DNA of 33,963 nucleotides from an uncultured Pseudomonadota bacterium (GTDB lineage Bacteria > Pseudomonadota > Gammaproteobacteria > Burkholderiales > Methylophilaceae), in the NCBI GenBank assembly GCA_903876765.1, contig CAIRBH010000008.1:1-33963 (forward strand). Direction: 5' to 3'. Position 1 is the stretch's first letter; the number at the start of each line of letters is the position of its first letter. Shown here piece by piece: positions 1-7,817 of the stretch. The notes under the pieces are model-generated. The model did no database searches, had not been told where the DNA came from, and worked only from the letters and a program-made list of their open reading frames with translations. The translations under genes were made by a program, and so were the position numbers.

Positions 1-1
1 A

Positions 2-1159
2 GGTCGACCATCTACCTATGCGAGCATTATTAGTACTTTGCAAGATCGTGAATATGTCTTACTCGATAAAAAGCGTTTTACGCCAACCGATGTAGGCCGC
101 GTAGTGAATAAATTCTTAACCGAACATTTTACTAAATACGTCGATTATGATTTTACTGCCAACTTAGAAAATGCCTTAGATAGCGTGGCTGAGGGTGACC
201 GCGAGTGGATTCCTCTTATGGATGAATTTTGGCAAGGCTTTAACCAACAACTGCTGAGTAAAGCCGACGTTGACCGCCCAGGCAATGAGTTGATAGACGA
301 AGCTTGTCCTAAATGTGGCAAACCTCTGCAAAAGCAACTGAGTCGGTTTGGCACGTTTATCGGCTGTACAGGCTATAACAGCGAGCCTAAATGTGACTAC
401 AAACGCAGCCTTAACGGCGCAGCGCAAATAGGTAGCGACCCAATATTAATAGGCAATCATGCTGAAACTGGTCAAGACATATTGCTCATGAACGGCCCTT
501 ATGGCCCCTATTTGCAGTTAGGCTTAGCCATTGAAGGCGAAAAAAAGAAGCCAAAACGCGTCAGTGTGCCTAAAGAAATTCCGCTAGCTGATATGAATTT
601 AGCCACAGCAACAATGATCCTATCTTTACCGCGTGATTTAGGCTTACACCCTGTCAGCAACAAAAAAATTGTGGCTAATATTGGCCGGTTTGGCCCGTAT
701 GTGAATCATGATGCAAAATTTAAATCTATCCCTAAAACTGACAGCGTATTTACTATAGATTTAGAAGGGGCTGTGGCCTTGCTAGCGGCCGCTCACACTG
801 GCCCTGCACCTTTGTGCTCGCTAGGTAGCCATCCTAGCGAAGATGGTCAAATTGAAGTGTTTGCTGGTCGCTACGGGCCTTATGTTCAGCATGGGAAAGT
901 GCGTGCAACGCTGCCCAAAAGCATAGAACCAGAAACACTGACATTAGACGAAGCCTTGGCATTGTTAGCGGCTAAGGCGGCAAAAGATGAACCCGCCAAA
1001 AAACCCGCAGGCAAGAAGCCTGCAAGCAAAGCTAAACTTGTAACACCTAGCATTAAGGCCAGCACCAAGAAGCCAAGCACAAAAAAGGCGGCCCCTAAAA
1101 AACCCGCAGCAAAAAAAACCAGCCCTAAAAAACTGGCTTCTAGCAAGGCCAGCACATAA
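2..1159 (+). CDS. topA: DNA topoisomerase I, C-terminal part (5' end outside window)
   Basis: This is the 3' part (about 385 codons) of type IA topoisomerase I, which relaxes negative supercoils. The frame is open from base 2 and begins with the family-typical GRPSTYA stretch that closes the catalytic TOP1Ac domain. The Toprim domain and active-site tyrosine therefore lie upstream of the window. Next comes a four-cysteine zinc ribbon (CPKC, then C and C about 20-30 residues later). Three topoisomerase C-terminal repeats follow, marked by GPYGPYLQ, GRFGPYVN and GRYGPYVQ. The last ~60 residues are a Lys/Ala/Pro/Ser-rich, histone-like tail that probably binds DNA. An apparent start at base 38 (TTG) is internal and should not be used. 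The gene ends just before a perfect terminator hairpin. Confidence 0.95.
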   Translation, partial: GRPSTYASIISTLQDREYVLLDKKRFTPTDVGRVVNKFLTEHFTKYVDYDFTANLENALDSVAEGDREWIPLMDEFWQGFNQQLLSKADVDRPGNELIDEACPKCGKPLQKQLSRFGTFIGCTGYNSEPKCDYKRSLNGAAQIGSDPILIGNHAETGQDILLMNGPYGPYLQLGLAIEGEKKKPKRVSVPKEIPLADMNLATATMILSLPRDLGLHPVSNKKIVANIGRFGPYVNHDAKFKSIPKTDSVFTIDLEGAVALLAAAHTGPAPLCSLGSHPSEDGQIEVFAGRYGPYVQHGKVRATLPKSIEPETLTLDEALALLAAKAAKDEPAKKPAGKKPASKAKLVTPSIKASTKKPSTKKAAPKKPAAKKTSPKKLASSKAST

Positions 1160-1185
1160 CTAGCACTGGCTATTTGAGTAATAGA

Positions 1186-1227
1186 AGTCATAAAAAAAGC
1201 GGCAATCATGCCGCTTTTTTTATGACT
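1186..1227. terminator. Bidirectional Rho-independent terminator between topA and the PBP7-type gene
   Basis: A perfect 18-bp inverted repeat (1186-1203 and 1210-1227) with a 6-nt loop has a GCGGC core flanked by A7 and T7 runs. It gives a U-tract in both orientations. It therefore serves convergent topA (plus) and the D,D-peptidase gene (minus). Confidence 0.93.
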
Positions 1228-1242
1228 CAAACTGAGCTTAGT

Positions 1243-2250
1243 TTAGCCGCTTACATTTTGCCCTAATGAGGCCGTTTCATTATGCTCTATCCATTTGCGA
1301 ATTCTATTGGCGTCACCAATACGGGTCATTTTGCCTACAGAATCAAGTAATACTATAATCATAGGCTGACCAGAAATCTCCGCCTGCATGACCAAGCAAC
1401 GACCAGCTTCGTTAATAAAGCCCGTTTTTGATAGCCCAATCACCCAATCACTGCGCCTCACCAAAGCATTGGTATTCACAAACTGCGTTGAACTTGCCCG
1501 ACCACGCAAACTGAATTCTTGCGAGGCGGTGGTGGTCACTTGGCGAATTTCAGTGTAATGATAGGCGGCGTTCACCATTTTAACTAAGTCTTCCGCGGTT
1601 GAAACATTATTGCTATCTAGCCCAGTCGCGTCATAAAAATGTGTAGCCGTCATACCTAATGCCTGTGCTTTATGATTCATGGCAGCTAAAAACGCATTGA
1701 TACCACCTGGGTAATTATGCCCCAAGGCAGAAGCCGCACGGTTTTCAGAGGACATCAGTGCCAACTGTAATAACTCAGCACGCGTGAGCGCTGTGCCTAC
1801 CGTCAATTTAGAATGGGTGCCCTTCAGGTAATCCACATCTTGATCGCTAATCACCAGCACTTCATCCATTGGTAAATGTGCATCTAGCATCACCATCGCC
1901 GTCATGAGTTTAGTGACTGAGGCAATAGGCGTTAATTGACTAGTATTTTTTGCATAAATAGTTTCACCAGTGAGCTGATTAATGACAAGTGCCTTAGATG
2001 AGGCAAGGCGTAGTGCACTACTTCCATCATAAGCCCCAGCATAGACCATGTCTGCTTTTTGTGTACTTAACCGATGGTGAACCCTATTACCACCATGAAT
2101 ACTAGAAGAGTTAAATTTGACTTGTTTATAATGACTAGATTTAGTTTTGCTACTGGCCACATACTTATGCGATTTTTTGCCTACTGCATGTGAGGCGATA
2201 GGCGCAAGGCTTAGCATCAATGCAATATAAAATAGGATAAATTTACGCAT
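1243..2250 (-). CDS. pbpG: D-alanyl-D-alanine endopeptidase/carboxypeptidase, PBP7 type (peptidase S11)
   Basis: A periplasmic penicillin-binding protein that trims peptidoglycan peptides. All three serine-peptidase motifs are present (numbering from the start used here): SVTK at about 111-114 (catalytic Ser and Lys), SEN at about 168-170 and KTG at about 275-277. The N-terminus is a signal peptide with a hydrophobic core and a likely cleavage after SHA. It is followed by ~70 low-complexity, Ser/Lys/His-rich residues. An ATG 12 nt further upstream (2262) is possible. I prefer 2250 because it gives a standard signal peptide and a GAG element about 8 nt upstream. The length (335 aa) fits the PBP7/PbpG group and there is no PBP5-type C-terminal anchor. 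It is divergent from gcvH. Confidence 0.88.
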   Translation of the reverse strand: MRKFILFYIALMLSLAPIASHAVGKKSHKYVASSKTKSSHYKQVKFNSSSIHGGNRVHHRLSTQKADMVYAGAYDGSSALRLASSKALVINQLTGETIYAKNTSQLTPIASVTKLMTAMVMLDAHLPMDEVLVISDQDVDYLKGTHSKLTVGTALTRAELLQLALMSSENRAASALGHNYPGGINAFLAAMNHKAQALGMTATHFYDATGLDSNNVSTAEDLVKMVNAAYHYTEIRQVTTTASQEFSLRGRASSTQFVNTNALVRRSDWVIGLSKTGFINEAGRCLVMQAEISGQPMIIVLLDSVGKMTRIGDANRIRKWIEHNETASLGQNVSG

Positions 2251-2462
2251 ATAAAATCTCATTTGTTTGTTTAATCTCAGGTAGTTACGGCTTAATACTA
2301 TATAAAAACCTTAGCTTTGTCATCAAAAAATTTTAATATTGATGACTAGAATATGACAAAGGTAAGAATTAAACCTAATTTTAGTTTAAATAAATCACTA
2401 TTCATCATAAAATGAAGGCTAAAATATCCTCTCAATTCACTTAAATAATACCGACCAAGCTA

Positions 2463-2852
2463 ATGTCTATCCCAGAAAATTTGCACTATAGCGCCCAACA
2501 TCTTTGGACCAAAGCCACAACAAACGACTTATGGGAGGCTGGCATTACCGATTACGCGCAAGACTTATTGGGGGATATTGTGTTTATTGACGCACCTGCT
2601 ATCGGCAGTCAGCTACAAGCTGGCTTGGCGTGTGGTCTAGTTGAATCAGTTAAAACAGGCTCAGATTTGCATGCCTTGGTGGATGGTGAGGTTGTTGAAA
2701 TTAATCAAGCTGTCATTAACTCTCCAGAATTGATTAATGACAACCCTTACAAATCTTGGATATTCAGGTATAGACCAACAGAAGATAAAGCGCAGATAGA
2801 AAAAAAATTACTGTCTGCGCCAGCCTACCAAGCGCTGATTAATGGTTTGTAA
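2463..2852 (+). CDS. gcvH: Glycine cleavage system H protein (lipoyl carrier)
   Basis: The H protein shuttles the aminomethyl group on a lipoyl arm between the P, T and L proteins of glycine cleavage. The lipoyl-lysine motif ESVKTGSDLHA is present with Lys64, almost the same position as in E. coli. It is followed by the GEVVEIN strand and the NPYKSWIF element typical of the family. Length is 129 aa, as expected. No gcvT, gcvP or lipoylation gene lies beside it. The gene downstream, 43 bp away on the same strand, is a small BFD-like iron-sulfur protein. The other components may lie elsewhere, or the protein may have a lipoyl-relay role; the sequence alone cannot decide. Confidence 0.93.
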   Translation: MSIPENLHYSAQHLWTKATTNDLWEAGITDYAQDLLGDIVFIDAPAIGSQLQAGLACGLVESVKTGSDLHALVDGEVVEINQAVINSPELINDNPYKSWIFRYRPTEDKAQIEKKLLSAPAYQALINGL

Positions 2853-2895
2853 TTAAACAATAATGTATTAGTTAGGCTAATCATATAAACCGACT

Positions 2896-3099
2896 ATGTC
2901 CGCCAGAAATACCACGCTAGCCGATGAAATTATATGCCAATGCAGCGGCACGACCCGCGCTCATATTCAACGCCTATTTGAGCAAGGCCTCTGTACCGAT
3001 GACATTTCTAGGCGCACTGGGGCTATTTCAGGGTGTGGTGGTTGCGAGTGGGATATTGCTGAGTTGGTCAATGAACTTTCAAATCAACAGCAAAAGTGA
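2896..3099 (+). CDS. BFD-like [2Fe-2S]-binding protein
   Basis: A 67-aa protein made almost entirely of a BFD-like [2Fe-2S] domain. The four cluster ligands are the CxC pair at 14/16 and the CxxC pair at 47/50, separated by ~30 residues, the spacing seen in bacterioferritin-associated ferredoxin. In Bfd this domain passes electrons to bacterioferritin for iron release. Other BFD domains sit in NirB or in copper chaperones. No bacterioferritin gene is adjacent, so the partner is unknown. It starts with ATG 43 bp after gcvH and is probably co-transcribed with it. A longer overlapping frame (2924-3124) lacks any motif and is a shadow. Confidence 0.8.
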   Translation: MSARNTTLADEIICQCSGTTRAHIQRLFEQGLCTDDISRRTGAISGCGGCEWDIAELVNELSNQQQK

Positions 3100-3190
3100 T
3101 CAATCCAGGATACGACCATGTTGACTAGCTCATCAGCCACAAGTAGTGTCAGAATAAAATCAGTCCGTTACATTACAGCCTAACCACAAA

Positions 3191-3218
3191 AAAAGGAGCC
3201 GAAGCTCCTTTTGTTTTT
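3191..3218. terminator. Bidirectional terminator between bfd-like gene and nrdJb
   Basis: The hairpin AAAAGGAGC (3191-3199), loop CGAA, GCTCCTTTT (3204-3212) is followed by TGTTTTT on the plus strand. On the minus strand it is followed by the complement of the A-run at 3188-3194. The stem ends 5 bp before the nrdJb stop complement, so it serves both convergent units. Confidence 0.85.
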
Positions 3219-3912
3219 AGCCACACTTACTCTCACCACAATTCAAGCATGTCAAACATCCGTCCATTACAATCGCCGCTTTGGTGTTGCATTTGTTGCA
3301 AAGTTGCGCCCCTTTGGGGAAGCCTTCTGAGGTTATCTCTTCGCCTGGTTTAGCGTGTTTTTCGTGGTATTCAGCGCGTTTTTCGTCCACCAATTTTTGT
3401 TGGTGTTTATCTAGGCCTGGTTTTTTTAGCATGCCGATGTTTTGCAAATGCTGCTCGACCACTTCGCCAATTTCTGCCACTAAACTGGGTACAAACTTGC
3501 CGCCTTTTTTATAGTAGCCACCGCTGGGTTCAAACACGCTTTTGAGCTCTTCTACCAAAAAGGTCACATCGCCGCCTTTACGAAACACGGCAGACATCAC
3601 ACGTGTGAGGGCAACTATCCATTGAAAGTGGTCCATGTTTTTGGAGTTAATGAATATCTCAAACGGGCGGCGGTGCTCTTGTGGACTACCTTCGTTCATA
3701 ACAACGTCATTAATGGTAATGTAAAGAGCATGCTCAGTCACAGGCGTTTTTACTTTGTAAGTTGAACCAGTAATTTTTTCTGGGCGATCTAGCGGCTCGC
3801 CGATTTGTACCACTTTGGCACTTGCTTCTGACGCTTTAGCAGCGGCATCAATTTTATCTTGCTCGTTCACTAGTGCGTAGCCAACGATTTTCTTTTCTAT
3901 TTTAACTGCCAT
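3217..3912 (-). CDS. nrdJb: Class II ribonucleotide reductase, small C-terminal subunit (TSCPD domain)
   Basis: This 231-aa protein matches the C-terminal segment of adenosylcobalamin-dependent ribonucleotide reductase (TSCPD domain), here encoded as a separate gene as in Pseudomonas NrdJab. A conserved core (FEIFINSKNMDHFQW, then GGDVTFLVEELK) is followed by a cysteine-rich tail with C205, C208, C219, C222, C225 and C230. In this family the C-terminal cysteines re-reduce the active-site disulfide and/or bind zinc. The start has a strong AAAGGAG about 8 nt upstream. It lies ~100 bp downstream of nrdJa on the same strand, separated by a layered inverted repeat (3931-4000). Its necessity for activity is inferred from the Pseudomonas system. 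Confidence 0.85.
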   Translation of the reverse strand: MAVKIEKKIVGYALVNEQDKIDAAAKASEASAKVVQIGEPLDRPEKITGSTYKVKTPVTEHALYITINDVVMNEGSPQEHRRPFEIFINSKNMDHFQWIVALTRVMSAVFRKGGDVTFLVEELKSVFEPSGGYYKKGGKFVPSLVAEIGEVVEQHLQNIGMLKKPGLDKHQQKLVDEKRAEYHEKHAKPGEEITSEGFPKGAQLCNKCNTKAAIVMDGCLTCLNCGESKCG

Positions 3913-3930
3913 TTTATTTTCTCCTTTAAG

Positions 3931-4000
3931 GGAATAGAGGCTGGAGGTTAGGGGCTAGTCACTGCCCTATTGCAGTTTGTCCACCCTAGCCCCTTATTCC
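3931..4000 (-). repeat. Layered inverted repeat between nrdJa and nrdJb
   Basis: Three nested complementary blocks are visible. GGAATA (3931-3936) pairs with TATTCC (3995-4000). AGGGGCTAG (3950-3958) pairs with CTAGCCCCT (3986-3994). ACTGC (3961-3965) pairs with GCAGT (3972-3976). In the transcript this would fold into a long hairpin with one ~13-nt bulge. There is no U-tract, so it is not a terminator. Its base lies 3 nt from the nrdJb Shine-Dalgarno. Confidence 0.65.
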
Positions 4001-4013
4001 TGTTCTATAATCC

Positions 4014-6179
4014 CTAGAATTTTCCGTAATAACCTTCTTTAAGCGCATCGTACAAATTGGCCGCAGAGTGAATTTCACCATCATACTCAATCTCTTCATT
4101 GCCTTTAACTTCTAGCTCTGTGCCGTCATCTAGGATGAATTTGTAGGTGGTATTTTCTAAATCCTTTTCGGTCACTAGCACGCCCTGAAACGCCTCAGGG
4201 TTAAACCTAAAGGTTGTACAACCTTTTAGGCCTTTATCATAAGCGTAGAGGTAAATGTTTTTGAAGTCTTCAAAATCATAGTCAGTCGGCACGTTAATCG
4301 TTTTTGATATTGAGCTGTCTATCCACTTTTGCGATGCCGCTTGAATATCAACGTGCGCTTTAGCTTGAATAGTGGATGAGTCTAAAAAGTAGTCTGGCAA
4401 CTTTTCATCTTCTTGTTCGCTAAACGGCATGGCTTTAGGGTTAATCAACTCACGATAGGCCAATAACTCGTAAGAAAACACATCGACTTTTTCTTTTGAT
4501 TTTTTACCTTCACGTATCACATTACGCGCATAATGGTGGGCAAATGAAGGCTCGATACCGTTACTGGCGTTGTTAGCTAGCGATAGTGAGATAGTGCCTG
4601 TTGGCGCGATAGAGCTATGGTGAGTAAAGCGCACACCTTTGGTGGCAATTTGGTTACGCAGGCCTTCCGGAAACTGTTGCATATAGCGGCTATATTTACC
4701 TAGCAAGACTTTACCAGCAATTTTGCTACCTACTTTAATACCGTCTGCCGCCATTTCAGGGCGTTTTGCTAGCATATCCGCGGTCACTTCAAACTTCTCA
4801 TCCATAATCGGCGCTGGGCCTTTTTCTTCAGCGAGCTGCACACCAACACTCCAGCCCTCTTCAGCCATCACACGAGTGACTTCATCGGTAAATTTGAGTG
4901 AATCTTCTTCACCATATTTCATTTTCATCATGGTCAGACTAGAGCCTAATCCCAAATATCCCATACCATGACGACGTTTACGCATAATTTCATCGCGCTG
5001 TTGTTGTAGTGGCAGGCCATTAATTTCGACTACGTTGTCTAGCATACGGGTAAAAATTGCGATGACTTCGCGGTACTCTTTCCAATCAAAAAAGGCTTGG
5101 TCAGTGAATGGATGTTTGACAAAACGCGTTAAGTTGACTGATCCTAGCAAGCATGCGCCATAAGGCGGCAACGGCTGCTCACCGCAGGGGTTGGTGGTGC
5201 GAATATTCTCGCAAAACCAATTGTTGTTCATTTCATTCACGCGATCAATCAAAATAAAACCTGGCTCAGCAAAATCGTAAGTGCTAGACATAATGACATC
5301 CCACAAACGGCGTGCCTTAATAGTTTTATAAACACGGCAAGCCACTTTGCCAGCGTCTAAGCCATCGGTTTTAGTTAGATACTTGCCTTTAACTGGCCAC
5401 TCACGCCAAACCACTTGTGCAATATCATTCACATTTAAGCCATCAATAATCGCTTCTTTTTCAGTAACAGGAAAAGCTAACTTCCACTCCGCATCGGCTT
5501 TTACTGCTTCCATGAATTCTTTAGTAATAAGGCAGGATAAATTGAATTGGCGTAAACGACCGTTTTCACGTTTAGCTTTAATAAAATCGGTGACATCAGG
5601 ATGAGAGATATCAAAAGTCGCCATTTGCGCACCACGACGTCCGCCAGCACTTGATACCGTGAAACACATTTTGTCGTAAATATCCATGAATGACAGCGGG
5701 CCGCTGGTATAAGCCCCAGCGCCTGCCACGAACGCACCTTTTGGTCGCAAGGTAGAAAATTCGTAGCCTATACCGCAACCAGCTTTAAGTGTTAAGCCCG
5801 CTTCATGCACCTTGCCTAAAATATCATCCATGCTGTCTGATATCACGCCTGACACCGTGCAATTGATGGTTGAAGTGGCTGGCTTATGTTCTAAAGCCCC
5901 AGCATTTGAGGTAATGCGTCCAGCAGGAATAGCGCCACGGCGCAATGCCCATAAGAATTTTTCATGCCATAGGGCGCGCTTTTCTTCTGTTGTTTCTACG
6001 TCGGCTAAAGCACGGGCGACTCGGGCATAAGAGGCGTCAATATCAGCATCCACATGCTCACCTGTTTTAGTTTTTAAGCGATATTTTTTATCCCAAATAT
6101 CAAGTGATACAGGCTGAATCGGGATTTCTTTTTCTGATCCCAACTCTGACTTGTTTGCTGATTCAACGACTTTTAACAT
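4014..6179 (-). CDS. nrdJa: Adenosylcobalamin-dependent (class II) ribonucleotide reductase, catalytic subunit
   Basis: It reduces ribonucleotides to deoxyribonucleotides with a thiyl radical generated from coenzyme B12, independently of oxygen. The 721-aa chain has the expected catalytic residues: C107 (STINC) and C343 (GAC) as the redox pair, and C332 with E334 in NPCGEQ as radical cysteine and acid. The GRRGAQMA stretch and the C-terminal GCTTFR region are also family-typical. The TSCPD/cysteine tail found in single-chain NrdJ is missing because it is encoded by the next gene. I see no ATP-cone domain at the N-terminus. The ATG has AGGGG at good distance. The promoter ~130 bp upstream carries two NrdR boxes. 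The stop is TAG. Confidence 0.93.
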   Translation of the reverse strand: MLKVVESANKSELGSEKEIPIQPVSLDIWDKKYRLKTKTGEHVDADIDASYARVARALADVETTEEKRALWHEKFLWALRRGAIPAGRITSNAGALEHKPATSTINCTVSGVISDSMDDILGKVHEAGLTLKAGCGIGYEFSTLRPKGAFVAGAGAYTSGPLSFMDIYDKMCFTVSSAGGRRGAQMATFDISHPDVTDFIKAKRENGRLRQFNLSCLITKEFMEAVKADAEWKLAFPVTEKEAIIDGLNVNDIAQVVWREWPVKGKYLTKTDGLDAGKVACRVYKTIKARRLWDVIMSSTYDFAEPGFILIDRVNEMNNNWFCENIRTTNPCGEQPLPPYGACLLGSVNLTRFVKHPFTDQAFFDWKEYREVIAIFTRMLDNVVEINGLPLQQQRDEIMRKRRHGMGYLGLGSSLTMMKMKYGEEDSLKFTDEVTRVMAEEGWSVGVQLAEEKGPAPIMDEKFEVTADMLAKRPEMAADGIKVGSKIAGKVLLGKYSRYMQQFPEGLRNQIATKGVRFTHHSSIAPTGTISLSLANNASNGIEPSFAHHYARNVIREGKKSKEKVDVFSYELLAYRELINPKAMPFSEQEDEKLPDYFLDSSTIQAKAHVDIQAASQKWIDSSISKTINVPTDYDFEDFKNIYLYAYDKGLKGCTTFRFNPEAFQGVLVTEKDLENTTYKFILDDGTELEVKGNEEIEYDGEIHSAANLYDALKEGYYGKF

Positions 6180-6288
6180 GGATACCCCTTCTCAACTGCA
6201 GTCTTACGCGCTAATAAATTAGTTTTTTGCGCTAAGCCCGTGATTTTTAATTAGAAACTATTATTCTTATGGAAAATATAAGCCATAA

Positions 6289-6336
6289 ACACAATATGTT
6301 GTGTCTGGAACAGCAATTTATGCCTTTATTTTGTGT
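6289..6336 (-). promoter_or_regulatory. Tandem NrdR boxes controlling nrdJab
   Basis: Box 1 (6289-6304) matches the NrdR consensus acaCwAtATaTwGtgt at every position but one. Box 2 (6321-6336) is weaker but keeps the conserved C, AT, T and GTGT positions. The start-to-start distance is 32 bp, about three helical turns, the spacing known for paired NrdR boxes. NrdR is the ATP/dATP-sensing repressor of ribonucleotide reductase genes; its own gene is not in the window. Confidence 0.85.
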
Positions 6337-6343
6337 ACGTCAA
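6315..6343 (-). promoter_or_regulatory. Predicted sigma-70 promoter of nrdJab
   Basis: Minus-strand -35 TTGACG (6343-6338), a 17-bp spacer and -10 TAAATT (6320-6315) put the start near 6308. NrdR box 2 fills the spacer and box 1 covers about +5 to +20, so repressor binding would block RNA polymerase. Confidence 0.7.
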
Positions 6344-6551
6344 CCATATTTTTATTGCCATTTTTTGCACTATTTTTCTGTGCTTTTTTGCAAATGGCGT
6401 CGGTATTTGCATTGAGATGTGGTGAGTAGTCACTCACACTAAACTGACTAACAAAAATATTTAAAAAATAAATATCTTACAAAAAAATTTGCCCTAAAGC
6501 GCTATACATTTAGATAAAAACTACAAGCTCATTTTTGTGAGAAAATGCACT
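6344..6551. other. Remaining intergenic region upstream of waaA
   Basis: Part of the ~370-bp nrdJa/waaA divergent region. Beyond the nrdJ control region I see AT-rich sequence and a small perfect inverted repeat GTGAGT/ACTCAC (6422-6437). I see no convincing -35/-10 pair for waaA, no ORF with a Shine-Dalgarno, no tRNA and no riboswitch. Confidence 0.5.
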
Positions 6552-7817
6552 ATGCATCGTTTTTTCTACTCGCTATTACTTTACATACTGCTGCCAGCCA
6601 TGCCGCTCAAATTACTTTGGCGCGCTATAAAACAACCCGAATATTTACAATACTGGCATGAGCGCTTTGGCTTTTATGCTGCCCATAGCGATAAGGCTGT
6701 GATATGGCTGCATTGTGTTTCAGTCGGTGAGACGCATGCGGCCGCACCTTTAGTTGCACTGCTGCTGCAACAATACCCAGACCATCAAATATTAATCAGC
6801 CATACTACGCCCACAGGCCGGGCTGCCAGTGAACAACTATTTTCGGATAGCGTACTAAGAGTTTATTTACCTTATGACCTGCCTTTTGCAGTAAATCGAT
6901 TTTTAAAGCATTTTAAACCTGCGATTGGCGTGCTATTAGAAACCGAGCTTTGGTTTAATTTAATCGCCGCTTGCAAGCAGCGTCACATTCCACTACTGCT
7001 AGTTAATGCAAGACTCTCAGAAAAATCGGCTAGCGGTTATAGCAGATTAGGCAAACTAGCCCGTGAGGGCTTGCATAACTTGGCTGCCATCGCGGCACAA
7101 ACCAGTGAAGATGCCGAACGATTAGCACAGTTAGGTGCTCAGCATGTAGCGGTTGTTGGCAATTTAAAATTTGACGTCACTCCGCCTAACAATGCCTTAC
7201 CACAAGGCCTATATTTACGAAGTTTATTTGGCACACAGCGGCCAGTGTTTCTGGCGGCAAGTATGCGTGAAGGCGAAGAAACTATGGTGTTAGACGCGAT
7301 TATGGCCGCGCAAATACCTAATCTACTCAGCGTGATTGTGCCGCGCCACCCACAACGCTTTGGTGAAGTGGAGGAGCTGCTAAAACGGCGTGGCTTGCGC
7401 TATGAAAAACGCTCTAATCTGAAGCAAATGGTTGCCAGTGATACGCAGTTTATTTTAGGCGACAGCATGAGTGAGCTATTTAGCTATTACGCGAGTGCTG
7501 ACGTATGCTTAATTGGCGGCAGCTTATTGCCGTATGGCGGGCAAAATCTCATTGAAGCAATGCGCATGAGTAAACCCGTGCTGATTGGAGAATATACCTT
7601 CAACTTTAAAGCGGTGTCTGAGCTTGCAGTAGCCCAATGTGCGGCATGGCGCGTCAAAGACTTAACGCAAATGACGAAAGCCATTCAAACCTTAATGGCG
7701 AGCCCACAAAAACAAGTAGATATGGGCACTGCGGGGTTTGCTTTATGTCTATCATTACAGGGCGCGACGCAAAAAACTGTCGCGCTCATTGCAAAATACT
7801 TACCTGCTAGCGTATGA
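6552..7817 (+). CDS. waaA: Lipid IVA 3-deoxy-D-manno-octulosonic acid (Kdo) transferase
   Basis: Attaches Kdo to lipid IVA, the first step of the LPS inner core, at the inner face of the cytoplasmic membrane. It has an N-terminal membrane helix (residues 3-22) and then the GT-B glycosyltransferase fold. The family motif VSVGETHAA carries the catalytic glutamate at position 60 when counted from this ATG, the same number as in E. coli KdtA. LLETELWFN and the C-terminal GGSLLPYGGQNLIEA nucleotide-sugar motif are also present. A GTG at 6537 is in frame but has no Shine-Dalgarno; the ATG at 6552 has GAGA ~9 nt upstream. The 3' end overlaps the convergent isochorismatase-like gene by 11 bp. Confidence 0.93.
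   Translation: MHRFFYSLLLYILLPAMPLKLLWRAIKQPEYLQYWHERFGFYAAHSDKAVIWLHCVSVGETHAAAPLVALLLQQYPDHQILISHTTPTGRAASEQLFSDSVLRVYLPYDLPFAVNRFLKHFKPAIGVLLETELWFNLIAACKQRHIPLLLVNARLSEKSASGYSRLGKLAREGLHNLAAIAAQTSEDAERLAQLGAQHVAVVGNLKFDVTPPNNALPQGLYLRSLFGTQRPVFLAASMREGEETMVLDAIMAAQIPNLLSVIVPRHPQRFGEVEELLKRRGLRYEKRSNLKQMVASDTQFILGDSMSELFSYYASADVCLIGGSLLPYGGQNLIEAMRMSKPVLIGEYTFNFKAVSELAVAQCAAWRVKDLTQMTKAIQTLMASPQKQVDMGTAGFALCLSLQGATQKTVALIAKYLPASV

Noticed and set aside
886-1230. 114-codon minus-strand frame across the topA tail with hydrophobic segments
   Set aside because: It is the mirror of the Lys/Ala-rich codons of topA and its start lies in the terminator hairpin; no Shine-Dalgarno.
6537-6551. GTG start of waaA five codons upstream
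   Set aside because: No Shine-Dalgarno, and the ATG at 6552 puts the catalytic glutamate at position 60 as in E. coli.
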